This document shows positions 25,154 to 33,740 of a stretch of DNA of 59,456 nucleotides, one piece after another. Each line of letters opens with the position of its first letter. Position 1 is the first letter of the stretch. The notes under the pieces were generated by a model. The model saw nothing but the letters and a program-made list of their open reading frames with translations. It did no database searches and had not been told where the DNA came from. This stretch comes from Candidatus Bathyarchaeum sp. (lineage in GTDB: Archaea; Thermoproteota; Bathyarchaeia; Bathyarchaeales; Bathyarchaeaceae): positions 69,854-129,309 of the forward strand of contig JAOZIB010000043.1 in assembly GCA_026014565.1 (NCBI GenBank), given 5' to 3'. Both the position numbers and the translations under genes were made by a program.

Positions 25154-26476
25154 ATGATGAGTTTAGATCAAGCAACTGAAGCATGGGCGGCGTTCCAGCA
25201 GAACTTCTTCGTAGGATGGGCACCTGTCGCCATTTTCATCATGGCAACTGCAGGATTTGCCTTGTTCTATGCAGGAATGGTTCGCAAAAAGAACGTCACT
25301 CACACTATACTACAAATCAACGTAGGATGGACACTGGCATTCGTCGTGTACTTCCTTATCGGATTCCCCCTAGCATATTACGTGGCTGAGCCTGTGTTTG
25401 GAATTCCACAGTTTGCACCAACAATTGCTAACCCATTGCCACCATTACTATCTGAAACTGGTGCATACGGTTTAGCCGCAAGCCCCTCCGGACTTGGAGA
25501 TCTTGCAACATGGTTCAAAATGGCGATGTTCGCTATCACAGTAATCGGTATAGTTCCCGGAGGCTTAGCAGAACGTGACAAATTCTGGGGCTGGATAATT
25601 GCAGCTGCTGGAATATCTGGTTTCATCTACCCCATAGTTGAACACTGGGTCTGGGGCGGAGGCTGGTTAGCAGAAATTGGGTTCATCGATTACGCCGGTT
25701 CAGGTGTAGTTCACCTCGTCGGAGGAACACTCGCACTGATGGGCGCATATGTAATCGGTCCAAGGATTGGAAAATTCGTAGGTGACAACAAGATACCGCG
25801 AACGTTCTTTGGGCACAGTATCCCATTGTCGGTTCTCGGTGCATGGCTACTGGCTTTCGGTTGGTTCGGCTTCAACGTCGGCTCAAGCGTAGCAGCAGAT
25901 CCAATGACCATCAACGTAGAACTCGCATGGGTCTCACTGACCACAGCAATGTGCATGGCCGGCGGAATGTTCGGTGCAGCAATCACCTCAAGGGGCCACG
26001 TGCTAACCAGCATGGTTGGGTTACTTGCAGGAGCTGTAGCAATCTGTTCCGGAGCAGCAATAGTTCACCCCCTTGCAGCATTCGTAATCGGCATAATCGC
26101 GGGAGTAATCACAACCTTCACAATGGGATTACTGGACCACAAGTTACACATTGACGACGCCTTGGGATGCTTCCCAGTTCACGCAGCATGTGGAGTCTGG
26201 GGACTGTTGGCAACTGGAATCTTTGGCGGAACCGCACTTGGGGCACATCCAATCTACGGATTTGCTGACATGACAACATGGATTAACCAAATCGGAATAC
26301 AAGCAATCGGTGCCGGTGCAATATTCCTATGGTCCGCAGTAACGGGACTGATAATGTTTGGCATCCTCAAGAAAGCAAACCTACTCCGTGTCGGACGAGA
26401 CGCAGAACTATACGGTCTGGACATCGCACTGCACAAAACCCTAGCATACCCCGAAGACATGATGGAAGAAAAATAA
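25154..26476 (+). CDS. amt: Ammonium transporter 2 (Amt/Mep/Rh family)
   Basis: 440 residues, eleven membrane helices. Pore histidines appear in GSGVVHLVGGTLAL and FPVHAACGVWGL, and the early FALFYAGMVRKKNV is a family hallmark. It is clearly distinct from amt1 in sequence and longer at the C-terminus. GGTGAT lies just before ATG 25154; the second ATG codon is also possible. Second gene of the kaiC-like 2-amt2 operon, which ends at a hairpin with a T-run. Codon use is noticeably more GC-rich and even than in the surrounding genes, consistent with high expression. Confidence 0.95.
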   Translation: MMSLDQATEAWAAFQQNFFVGWAPVAIFIMATAGFALFYAGMVRKKNVTHTILQINVGWTLAFVVYFLIGFPLAYYVAEPVFGIPQFAPTIANPLPPLLSETGAYGLAASPSGLGDLATWFKMAMFAITVIGIVPGGLAERDKFWGWIIAAAGISGFIYPIVEHWVWGGGWLAEIGFIDYAGSGVVHLVGGTLALMGAYVIGPRIGKFVGDNKIPRTFFGHSIPLSVLGAWLLAFGWFGFNVGSSVAADPMTINVELAWVSLTTAMCMAGGMFGAAITSRGHVLTSMVGLLAGAVAICSGAAIVHPLAAFVIGIIAGVITTFTMGLLDHKLHIDDALGCFPVHAACGVWGLLATGIFGGTALGAHPIYGFADMTTWINQIGIQAIGAGAIFLWSAVTGLIMFGILKKANLLRVGRDAELYGLDIALHKTLAYPEDMMEEK

Positions 26477-26483
26477 TCTCCAA

Positions 26484-26497
26484 GCGCCTAAGGGCGC
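26484..26497 (+). terminator. Terminator after amt2
   Basis: GCGCC and GGCGC form a short GC stem with a 4-nt loop, followed by AACCC and a long T-rich run. Confidence 0.65.
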
Positions 26498-26665
26498 AAC
26501 CCTTTTTCTTTTTTTTATTTTTAGTTTGGATGTAATTTTTTTCGAAAAAACATAATTTTTTGCCAAGTCCACAATACCTTGACGTTTTTGGGTCAAATCA
26601 AGCATGTTGCGAAGGTCTTATATTGAATTTAGAAGCACCCTTTTTCATTCTTGTGAGTTGGTGCT

Positions 26666-29416
26666 GTGTCTCCGCGTACAACCCGAAATAAATTGAAACT
26701 CGTTTTTGTTGCAACCGTGATAGTTTTGGCAGTTGCAATTCCTAGTTATCTTTACGTTGATTCTTTGATTCCAAAACCGGCCAAGTTCCAAGTGTCGAAT
26801 CTTGATTTTGATTATAATTGGGTTCAAGTAGGAACCCCAGTAGAAATTTCAGTGGACGTAACTAATGTTGGAGATAAAACGGGAAATCACACCGTAAGTA
26901 TAGTAGTTGATGAAGCTGTTCTTACAACAGAAACGGTTACTTTATCGGCTTCAGAGACTGAAACGATATTTTTCTTGGTTACAGAGTTAGAAGTTGGAAA
27001 TCACACAGTTACAGTTGATGATTTGTCAGATTCAATCAAAGTCACAGTCGAAAAACCAGTAAGACCTGCTGAACTGGAACTGTCAGGTTTAAAGGTAAGC
27101 CGTGCTGAAGCTGCCCTTGGAGAAACAATTACAGTTTCTGTTGCTGCAGAAAATGTTGGTGATTTGTCAGGGGAGTTTTCTGTTGAATTGTATGTAAATG
27201 ATGAAAAACAGGATACAAAAAACATAGAATTAGATGGAGCAGAAACTGCAACACTATCTTTTGAAGTCACCCGTAACACAGAAGGGGAATGCATTGTGAA
27301 GATAGGAGATTTAATTACATCTTACACTGTTTCTGCTGATGCTCAACCTCCTGCACCTGCAGAATTTGAAGTATCAGATTTAGTGATTAATCCATCATCT
27401 GTGTTAGATGATGAAACAGTTACAGTTTCAGTTACAGTAACCAATGTGGGAGAAAACAGTGGCAGTCATGATGTAATTCTTATTGTTGATGGAACAGCAA
27501 AAGAAACAAAAACTGTTGATTTGTCCGGAGCAGCAAGCACTGTTGTTGAATTTGAAATTACCCAAACGACAGGTGGAACTCACACAGTTGCGATAGCTAA
27601 TTTGTCGGGAACGTTTGTTGTAGAAAGCTCTGTGGCTGCGTCTGAAAATGTTGAAATTCATGGTTTAATAGTCAGTCCTTACGAGCTTTGGGATGGAGAA
27701 ACAGTATACATCAAAGCCAAAGCAGATAACCTAGCTAATGAACAAGCAACTCTTCAGGTAAGGGTTCTGATTAAAGAAAATGTTGAAACCACTAAAACGT
27801 TTACTTTAGATTCAGGCGAAACAAATTTCGAGTTTGAGATTCCAGTCTCCGTATCCTACGCCCGTGACGATGAAAAACAAGACGGGTATAGGGTACAGGT
27901 AATAAACATGGGAAATCAATCAAACGTTTTATCGGGATACTATGTAGTTGTTCCAGACGGATACCATAGCCTTTCTGTTTCGGTAAATGCTATTGGTATG
28001 GAATTCATGATAGATGGCGAAACTTATCTTGCACCGTATAATAAACTACTCCCAGAAGGAACTTACACAATTGAATTGCCCGATGGTTTTGAAGGGGGAG
28101 GCACATGGTGGAATTGGACCAGTTGGAATGATGGCCCAACAAGCCTTGTTCGAACAGTTGATTTGAACAGGCGCACCTCTCTTACTGCAACTTATCTGAA
28201 CTGTAAGTCGTGTCCTTCATTGTATGTTTGGAACGGCGAAGAATACTGGTATACCGCAGAAATATCAGACGGCACGGGATACCTTGGAATCTTTGATTAC
28301 TTCCGAGAAGACGGAAGTTTATCCTTCTTGTATAGTGTTCCATGGGATTACACCAAACTAAACTCCAGCAGAATAGCACCCAGAAATGGATACTATGATA
28401 TGACTATCACCCAAAAATGGGATGAAATAGGATACATAGACTCAGCAACATTGGTTTATGTTGATCACCCAGAAGACACAGACGTATTTTCAACCAAAGC
28501 CACATACCTGTATGACCTAGATGAACAAGGAACAATCTATACAGTAAACGACAACCCAAGTGCACCGATTTCTTGCGTTAACTCTACAGGACATGACATG
28601 TTAGAATTAGTTTCAAAACGGGACGGAATAACAACAAAAGGTAACGAATTCACGTGGGACACTTTGGAACTAGATTTAGGAGACTTGTCCGATGCACAAC
28701 AAATCAAGCTACTAGTTGCAGGAACCATCATTTACTCCACAGGAGAACAACAAGGAGAATGGGCAGAACAGTTCTATAACCAACCAGGTGAACAACCGTT
28801 TCCTCCACCTTACATGGAAGTAAAGGATGCCCAAGGCAACTGGATTGCTGTTCCCGATAACCGACAACTCCCCTTGCTAGACGTTACTCCAGACTGTTTT
28901 GCGGTAAATCTCACGGGATTGTTCCAGCACGGAGACTATAAACTGAGAATCCACACGTTCTTCAACACAGAATTTGATTACATAGCAGTAGACACAACAA
29001 CCCAAAAAGACATAACCATACAAGAAATCCCAGTTTCTTTTGCCAATTTAACCCAAGCCTTCACAACAAACTCCAATTCAACAGGAAACTTCACCCGATA
29101 CGGAGAAGTAACCGAATTACTCCAAAACTCCGACAACAAATACGCAATAATTCGCCAAGGCGACCAAATCGCGCTTCAGTATTTGGCAGATGATTTGCCC
29201 CCAGTTCCTGAAGGCATGGAACGGGATTATTTCCTGTTTGCAAGTGTATGGTTCAAAGTAGACGGGTTATTCTACGTTGATTTCACAGTTGACCCCTTAC
29301 CCTTCCATGAAATGAGCTGCTTCCCATACGACATGGAACTAGAAAGTTACCCCTATGACCTTGAACACCAAAACTACCTAAAAGAATACAACACACGAGT
29401 AATCGAAAACCCATAA
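26666..29416 (+). CDS. Surface protein with CARDB repeats
   Basis: 916 residues from GTG 26666. An N-terminal membrane helix (about 7-30) exports or anchors it. Three or four CARDB-type Ig repeats follow (about 35-130, 135-220, 230-325, 330-430), each with the VSVxVTNVGxxSG signature, then a region from about 430 with WWNWTSWNDGP and CPSLYVWNGEEYWYTAEI, and a large C-terminal domain of unknown fold. No C-terminal anchor is seen, so the N-terminal helix probably holds it. TATA-like CTTATATT lies near 26615. It is probably an adhesin or a cell-envelope protein. Confidence 0.85.
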   Translation: MSPRTTRNKLKLVFVATVIVLAVAIPSYLYVDSLIPKPAKFQVSNLDFDYNWVQVGTPVEISVDVTNVGDKTGNHTVSIVVDEAVLTTETVTLSASETETIFFLVTELEVGNHTVTVDDLSDSIKVTVEKPVRPAELELSGLKVSRAEAALGETITVSVAAENVGDLSGEFSVELYVNDEKQDTKNIELDGAETATLSFEVTRNTEGECIVKIGDLITSYTVSADAQPPAPAEFEVSDLVINPSSVLDDETVTVSVTVTNVGENSGSHDVILIVDGTAKETKTVDLSGAASTVVEFEITQTTGGTHTVAIANLSGTFVVESSVAASENVEIHGLIVSPYELWDGETVYIKAKADNLANEQATLQVRVLIKENVETTKTFTLDSGETNFEFEIPVSVSYARDDEKQDGYRVQVINMGNQSNVLSGYYVVVPDGYHSLSVSVNAIGMEFMIDGETYLAPYNKLLPEGTYTIELPDGFEGGGTWWNWTSWNDGPTSLVRTVDLNRRTSLTATYLNCKSCPSLYVWNGEEYWYTAEISDGTGYLGIFDYFREDGSLSFLYSVPWDYTKLNSSRIAPRNGYYDMTITQKWDEIGYIDSATLVYVDHPEDTDVFSTKATYLYDLDEQGTIYTVNDNPSAPISCVNSTGHDMLELVSKRDGITTKGNEFTWDTLELDLGDLSDAQQIKLLVAGTIIYSTGEQQGEWAEQFYNQPGEQPFPPPYMEVKDAQGNWIAVPDNRQLPLLDVTPDCFAVNLTGLFQHGDYKLRIHTFFNTEFDYIAVDTTTQKDITIQEIPVSFANLTQAFTTNSNSTGNFTRYGEVTELLQNSDNKYAIIRQGDQIALQYLADDLPPVPEGMERDYFLFASVWFKVDGLFYVDFTVDPLPFHEMSCFPYDMELESYPYDLEHQNYLKEYNTRVIENP

Positions 29417-29441
29417 AATTGGAAAACTTGTTTCCAATTTT
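29415..29441. terminator. Bidirectional terminator between CARDB gene and RNase P operon
   Basis: AAAATTGGAAA, a 5-nt loop and TTTCCAATTTT make a perfect 11-bp stem that overlaps the CARDB stop codon. A/T runs on both sides let it serve both convergent transcripts. Confidence 0.7.
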
Positions 29442-29443
29442 TT

Positions 29444-29758
29444 CTAAACCTTTTTTGAAAGAGACTTCAAAGTCCCAGAAACAGCCAACACACGAACAGC
29501 TGCAGGAATTTTGTTTATCTCAACAATTGTGGCTACTGCTGCTCGAACTTGCTCAAGCATAAGGTGAGAGCATCGGACAATTACCTGATTTTTTTCTGGA
29601 AAAAAATTTACCTGCTTTAGGCTAGCTTTGCTGGCACCATATTCCCCAAACAACCTAATAACTGCAGATTTAACAGCATCAAAAACTGTAAAGTCTTCAA
29701 GAGTTTGCTCACTTACCACATGTAAGGCTAGGTAGCGTCGTTTTTCTCGCTTAATCAC
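29444..29758 (-). CDS. rnp2: RNase P protein Pop5 (Rnp2)
   Basis: 104 residues matching the Pop5/Rpp14 family: REKRRYLALHV at the start and IVRCSHLMLEQVRAAVATI in the second half. A protein subunit of archaeal RNase P that binds with Rpp30 to the catalytic domain of the RNA and helps 5' tRNA maturation. It is the last gene of the operon and overlaps the Rpp30 gene by 8 nt, in keeping with the two proteins forming a complex. Confidence 0.93.
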   Translation of the reverse strand: MIKREKRRYLALHVVSEQTLEDFTVFDAVKSAVIRLFGEYGASKASLKQVNFFPEKNQVIVRCSHLMLEQVRAAVATIVEINKIPAAVRVLAVSGTLKSLSKKV

Positions 29759-30482
29759 AGTTTTTTCTCTCCACTACATGTATTCCGGGTGCCACGTAAG
29801 TCGGACTTAATTTGTTTCTGTTTCGTTCAACAACGGTTAGGGGGTCTGAGGATAAAGCTTTCAATGCAGACTCCACCGGCATGTCAAAAAGGGTTGTAAT
29901 TGCCGCGTTGTCATAAGGTCTCCGCATTAAGAGATCAGTTGTGGCGCCACTGGATAATATGATTGGCACTTTGGCATGTTTGGCAGCTATAATTTCTTTT
30001 CGTAAACGAGATAACAAGTAGATTCTAGACGAAGACATCAACTGAAGCATCGGCGCTAACTCAATTTCAAGACATGAAAGAGCACTAGCCGCAAGTTCTG
30101 CTTCTTGGTTGTCAAAAAATCTTTTCCGCAGGTTAGTTACTGAAAACAGGAGAAGGTCTACGCGTCGATCTTTGGCGGCTTGCCGGGCGACTTCTTTTGT
30201 GTTGCATCTTACAGATATGAGTTCAAATTTTCGTCGATATTTTCGTAAGTCTTTGAGAAGAGAGTTGGAATTACGGGGACAAAGATTAATTCTAGAAACA
30301 AAATCAACATTTGCATCGAGGCATATGTTTTTTAGTTTACTGATTTTTTGAGATGTAACATTTACTGGAACAGGAACGCCTAATATTTGGTAGCCCAAAT
30401 TGGCAGCATTTTGTACCATTTTTTGTGTTTGTGCATCATCTTGAAGCGGAACTCGCAACTGCAAATCAGCAAAACATTTCAT
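29751..30482 (-). CDS. rnp3: RNase P protein Rpp30 (Rnp3)
   Basis: 243 residues of the Rpp30/PHP-like TIM-barrel family: starts MKCFADLQLRVP, contains VDLLLFSV, LEIELAPML and VPIILSSGATTDLLMRRPYD, as in archaeal homologues. It pairs with Pop5 in RNase P. It overlaps both neighbours by a few nucleotides, so the four-gene block L15e-COG1325-Rpp30-Pop5 behaves as one operon. Confidence 0.93.
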   Translation of the reverse strand: MKCFADLQLRVPLQDDAQTQKMVQNAANLGYQILGVPVPVNVTSQKISKLKNICLDANVDFVSRINLCPRNSNSLLKDLRKYRRKFELISVRCNTKEVARQAAKDRRVDLLLFSVTNLRKRFFDNQEAELAASALSCLEIELAPMLQLMSSSRIYLLSRLRKEIIAAKHAKVPIILSSGATTDLLMRRPYDNAAITTLFDMPVESALKALSSDPLTVVERNRNKLSPTYVAPGIHVVERKNCD

Positions 30483-30925
30483 CTTAGCAACCCGATTTCT
30501 TCACAAACTTGAGTTACAGCATCCAACTTGGATTTTCTGAAACGTATACGTAAACGAATAGGGTCAGAAGATACAAGCCTGATTTTATCTTGAACCGCTG
30601 CTTGTTTGTCAACTCGTAGGTAAAGGCTTCCTTTTTCAAAAAAACGGATCAAACTGTCCCTCAAAGCAGTTTTATCTAAAGAACTGAGCTTGGCAGACAA
30701 GTTGTCAAGTAGTATCTTGATGGCGTTTTTGTTTTTGATTCTTGATTCAAAAAAAATGATAGGATTACCGTAATGTCCCTCAGTAGCAGTTTCAGTGAAT
30801 TCTATCGCGTCTTCCTCATTTTCAATGGGCAACACATTATGAAACGCCTCAAGAACGCTATCTTCATCTTCAGTAGCATGAACACAAAAACGAACATCAA
30901 CATAAGCTATGGGAAACTGAGGCAA
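30479..30925 (-). CDS. COG1325-type RNA-binding protein
   Basis: 148 residues of a family conserved in archaea next to RNase P and ribosomal genes (COG1325, annotated as RNA-binding or exosome-associated). It begins LPQFPIAYVDVRFCVHATED from TTG 30925; the segment EGHYGNPIIFFES is characteristic. The exact biochemical role is not established. It overlaps the Rpp30 gene by 4 nt. The ribosome site before the TTG is weak. Confidence 0.8.
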   Translation of the reverse strand: MPQFPIAYVDVRFCVHATEDEDSVLEAFHNVLPIENEEDAIEFTETATEGHYGNPIIFFESRIKNKNAIKILLDNLSAKLSSLDKTALRDSLIRFFEKGSLYLRVDKQAAVQDKIRLVSSDPIRLRIRFRKSKLDAVTQVCEEIGLLR

Positions 30926-31044
30926 ATAGGTTCACTCTCACATACAAAATCTATAACATTACTTGATATAAATGTGTCAAGCAAAACTCAAAAAATGAAA
31001 AAGCAAGATGTGGGACTTCAAAAAAGAAAGCCCCAATTTTGTGC

Positions 31045-31617
31045 TTATTTACGTTGATGTTTATTTCTGATTCGCAGAATCGCTTTTTGGCTTGGGCGGA
31101 ATTTTTCTGCCCCTTTTCCACGGTTATGAAGTCCACGAGCTTTTTTACCTGCACTAGTTAATCCACGGAACACACGTCGTGTTTGACCTGAAATTGGATG
31201 ATCGGGCAAAACAACGGGATCAACCATGATAACTTCAAACCATTTGAAGCGCCCATCTTCCCAGACCCAGTATGAGTTCAAGACTTCTAGGTTGGGGAAT
31301 TTTCTTCCAGCGCGTTCTTCTGCGATTTGGCGCATGTTTTTACCCACTTTGAATTTATTAACACCCAATCGTTTTTGTCGGCGACCACCAGTTGGTCGAG
31401 TTTTTCTGAAGCCAGAACGTCTAACTCGAACTCGCGCCATAACGATTCCTTGTTTGGCTTTGTAGCCAAGGTTTCTTGCACGGTCTAATCGGGTTGGTCG
31501 TTCAATTCTTACAATTGCGTGTTCTTTGCGCCACGTGATGGCTCGTTGCCACATTAGCTCTTTTAGATAGGTTTTATCGGGCTTTTTCCAAGCCTCTGCA
31601 ATATATTTATATGCCAT
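31045..31617 (-). CDS. rpl15e: Ribosomal protein L15e
   Basis: 190 residues, full length, with the conserved start [47 protein letters not shown] and the basic C-terminus ending RNKHQRK. A large-subunit protein shared by archaea and eukaryotes. First gene of the RNase P cluster; 119 nt separate it from the next gene. Confidence 0.98.
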   Translation of the reverse strand: MAYKYIAEAWKKPDKTYLKELMWQRAITWRKEHAIVRIERPTRLDRARNLGYKAKQGIVMARVRVRRSGFRKTRPTGGRRQKRLGVNKFKVGKNMRQIAEERAGRKFPNLEVLNSYWVWEDGRFKWFEVIMVDPVVLPDHPISGQTRRVFRGLTSAGKKARGLHNRGKGAEKFRPSQKAILRIRNKHQRK

Positions 31618-31732
31618 TTTTTATTCCTCACATTCTTTCGGTTCAACCCAAATTGGGTCACATCCCATAGGAACAGTAGCAAACAATCAAAACATCGATT
31701 AATAAACCTTTTCAGAACTTTAGAACAGGTAA

Positions 31733-32115
31733 ATGAAAGTTCCGTAAAAAGTTATTTTTGAATCCTCAACATTTCCATTACTTCTCACCGGAACAGGGGG
31801 TTTGTTGGGTCTCAGCTTGTATTTGATAGCCAAGTCTCATAAGGCAGTATTAGGCAATTTACTGACCCGCCACAGTTTGTTGACTCGGGAGTATACGCTT
31901 GGGTACGGCATCCAATGTATCTTGGAGGACTCCTCTTTTGTTTCTCGTTTTTGTTCGTTAGCTTTTCATTAGCCGCCCTTGGAATATGGGTTGCTTTCTT
32001 TATTGCCTACGACCGAATGATAGTGTATGAAGAAAACAACTTAATCAAAATATTAGGAAAACAGTATCTAACTTACAAGAAAAAGGTAGGTAAATGGGTT
32101 CCACGGTTACAATGA
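31733..32115 (+). pseudogene. Isoprenylcysteine methyltransferase (ICMT/PEMT-like) gene, broken
   Basis: From ATG 31733 (AGGT just upstream) the frame gives four codons, then TAA, then continues VIFESSTFPLLLTGTGGLLG and LSLYLIAKSHKAVLGN. A one-base shift at a TTT near 31861 then leads to TDPPQFVDSGVYAWVRHPMY, the ICMT signature, with the last helices and LIKILGKQYLTYKKKVGKWV. Restoring one T would join both parts. The C-terminal 66 codons alone begin inside the signature and cannot be a full enzyme. Confidence 0.75.
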
Positions 32116-32171
32116 GTGCAACGTTTAACAAATTCGCGTGTCGATTTTTCAAAAAGAAACGTCACGCGCTT

Positions 32172-32921
32172 TCATTTTTCTCCTATTATAATAGCCATTG
32201 TTCCTAAGATAAAAGGAAGTTTCAGTGGCCATGGAACAAATTTTGCATCACGTGTTTTGATTAATTCAACCTTGTTTACACCCCAGCTTTGGATGGTGTC
32301 AATTAAATCTGTGGGGTTTCCGTAGAGATGATTGACCAAAAACTCGTCATGAAAAGCAAATTTTCCACCTTTTTTAACCACACGTAACGCTTCGCGGATA
32401 ACTTCCCGCTTATCCTTGGCATCACGGACTTCATGGAACACAAAATTGCTCACTGCTGCATCAAAATATTCATCCTCAAAAGGCAACGAGACAGCACTGG
32501 CTTTTTGGAATACTGTCTGATCGCTTACGCCCTCACGCTGTGCATTTTTTTCACAAGTGTTCTTGGAGTATTCCCAGCTTTTGCCCCAATAATCAATTCC
32601 AGTAACCTGCGCCTTTGGATGTTTTTGAGCAAGTTTAATGGTGAGTGCGCCATTTCCGCAACCGATGTCCAAAGCGTTTCCATTTCCGTCCCAATTTAAA
32701 TGCGACAAAACTAGTTGCCAAACAGAGTTTTGGACATTTCCGCCCCCCGAAGAGAACTCGTAACGAAAGTATACAAAAAGCGCTGCAACAAAAAAAAATA
32801 ACACTACAGGAATTAGCAATAAAACAAACCAAAAAGATGCCAGCAAAAACAGTAAACCGCCTGCAAATAATCCATAAATTATTCTCTTCGGAACCCAATT
32901 ACCGTAATCAACATTTGACAC
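32172..32921 (-). CDS. Membrane-anchored class I SAM methyltransferase
   Basis: 249 residues. Two hydrophobic helices at about 15-50 anchor it. The catalytic domain follows with motif I ALDIGCGNGALT, the acidic VTGIDYW and post-I motifs FDAAVSNFVFHEV and LRVVKKGGKFAFHDEF. A class I methyltransferase of the Methyltransf_11 type; the substrate is unknown, though the anchor suggests a lipid or quinone. A second methyltransferase-like gene, now broken, lies just downstream on the opposite strand. Confidence 0.85.
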   Translation of the reverse strand: MSNVDYGNWVPKRIIYGLFAGGLLFLLASFWFVLLLIPVVLFFFVAALFVYFRYEFSSGGGNVQNSVWQLVLSHLNWDGNGNALDIGCGNGALTIKLAQKHPKAQVTGIDYWGKSWEYSKNTCEKNAQREGVSDQTVFQKASAVSLPFEDEYFDAAVSNFVFHEVRDAKDKREVIREALRVVKKGGKFAFHDEFLVNHLYGNPTDLIDTIQSWGVNKVELIKTRDAKFVPWPLKLPFILGTMAIIIGEK

Positions 32922-33035
32922 AGGTTACACCCCTTTTTTTATGTGGCAATATATTGGTTAATATTTTATGTTTTACCTCAAAAACTAGTTTAATTGTTAT
33001 TCTATGAAAAACTTCGAATTCAGCTTAATCGCCGT

Positions 33036-33710
33036 TCAGGTTTTTTCTACAAATTTTGCTTGTTTAATTGTGTACACACCGCTGTTGTTGGCATAGTTTT
33101 TTTCTGCGTCTAGTATTTCAATACGTTTTTTGAAGTTTGGTGCATCCAAGACCAGTGACTCGTATTCTCCGCCTTCGCCTACCAAAGAGATTTGATATTT
33201 TTTGTTAAGTTTCACAAGCTTTTGTAGTGTTTCTTTGGTAAGTTCTTGTCCCAGCCATGTTTGGTCTAAACCTTGAGCCGATACGCCAACAAATATAGCC
33301 TTGAATCTGAGGTCAATTAGTTCATTCATCAAGTCTAAGGGTTCTTGGTGCCAAAGGGGAGCAAGGGATTTGATTCCTAGCTCATCACATATGTTGTCGA
33401 TTCTTTTTTTCTGATAAACTGAAGCAATTGCCCCCGTTACGACTCCTTCCACGTCAAGGGATACAATTAGGTTTTTAAGGTCTTTTAGTTCTTTTTCTTT
33501 TATTCCACAAGTTTGCGCCTTAACCAACGGAATTTCTAGTGCTTCAGCAAGATAATCAGTCATGTGGATATTGGGAAAATGGAACATGTAACTGTCAGAT
33601 CGTTTGGGAACCATGGTGCCCAAAACCTTGATTTCATGCCCCAGTTGCTGGGCTTTGTAAAGGGCAAAAACTGAATCCTTTCCGCCACTAACCAAAGCCG
33701 CTAGCTGCAT
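33036..33710 (-). CDS. dph6: Diphthine-ammonia ligase
   Basis: 224 residues with the ATP-pyrophosphatase P-loop SGGKDSVFALYKA and EGVVTGAIASVYQK, matching the archaeal Dph6 family. It performs the last, ATP-dependent amidation step that turns diphthine into diphthamide on EF-2, whose gene with an intact target histidine is at 642-2852. LWHQEPLDLMNELIDLRFK and VGEGGEYESLVLDAP are family motifs. It is followed on the minus strand after a gap by the methyltransferase gene. Confidence 0.92.
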   Translation of the reverse strand: MQLAALVSGGKDSVFALYKAQQLGHEIKVLGTMVPKRSDSYMFHFPNIHMTDYLAEALEIPLVKAQTCGIKEKELKDLKNLIVSLDVEGVVTGAIASVYQKKRIDNICDELGIKSLAPLWHQEPLDLMNELIDLRFKAIFVGVSAQGLDQTWLGQELTKETLQKLVKLNKKYQISLVGEGGEYESLVLDAPNFKKRIEILDAEKNYANNSGVYTIKQAKFVEKT

Positions 33711-33740
33711 TTTTAGTCATCCAAAAAGAAAAAGGAGGTT

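Noticed and set aside
31915-32115. The C-terminal ICMT frame as a complete 66-residue gene
   Set aside because: Its first ATG lies inside the RHPMY signature, so the protein would lack the first half of the catalytic motif; upstream coding is visible in another frame.
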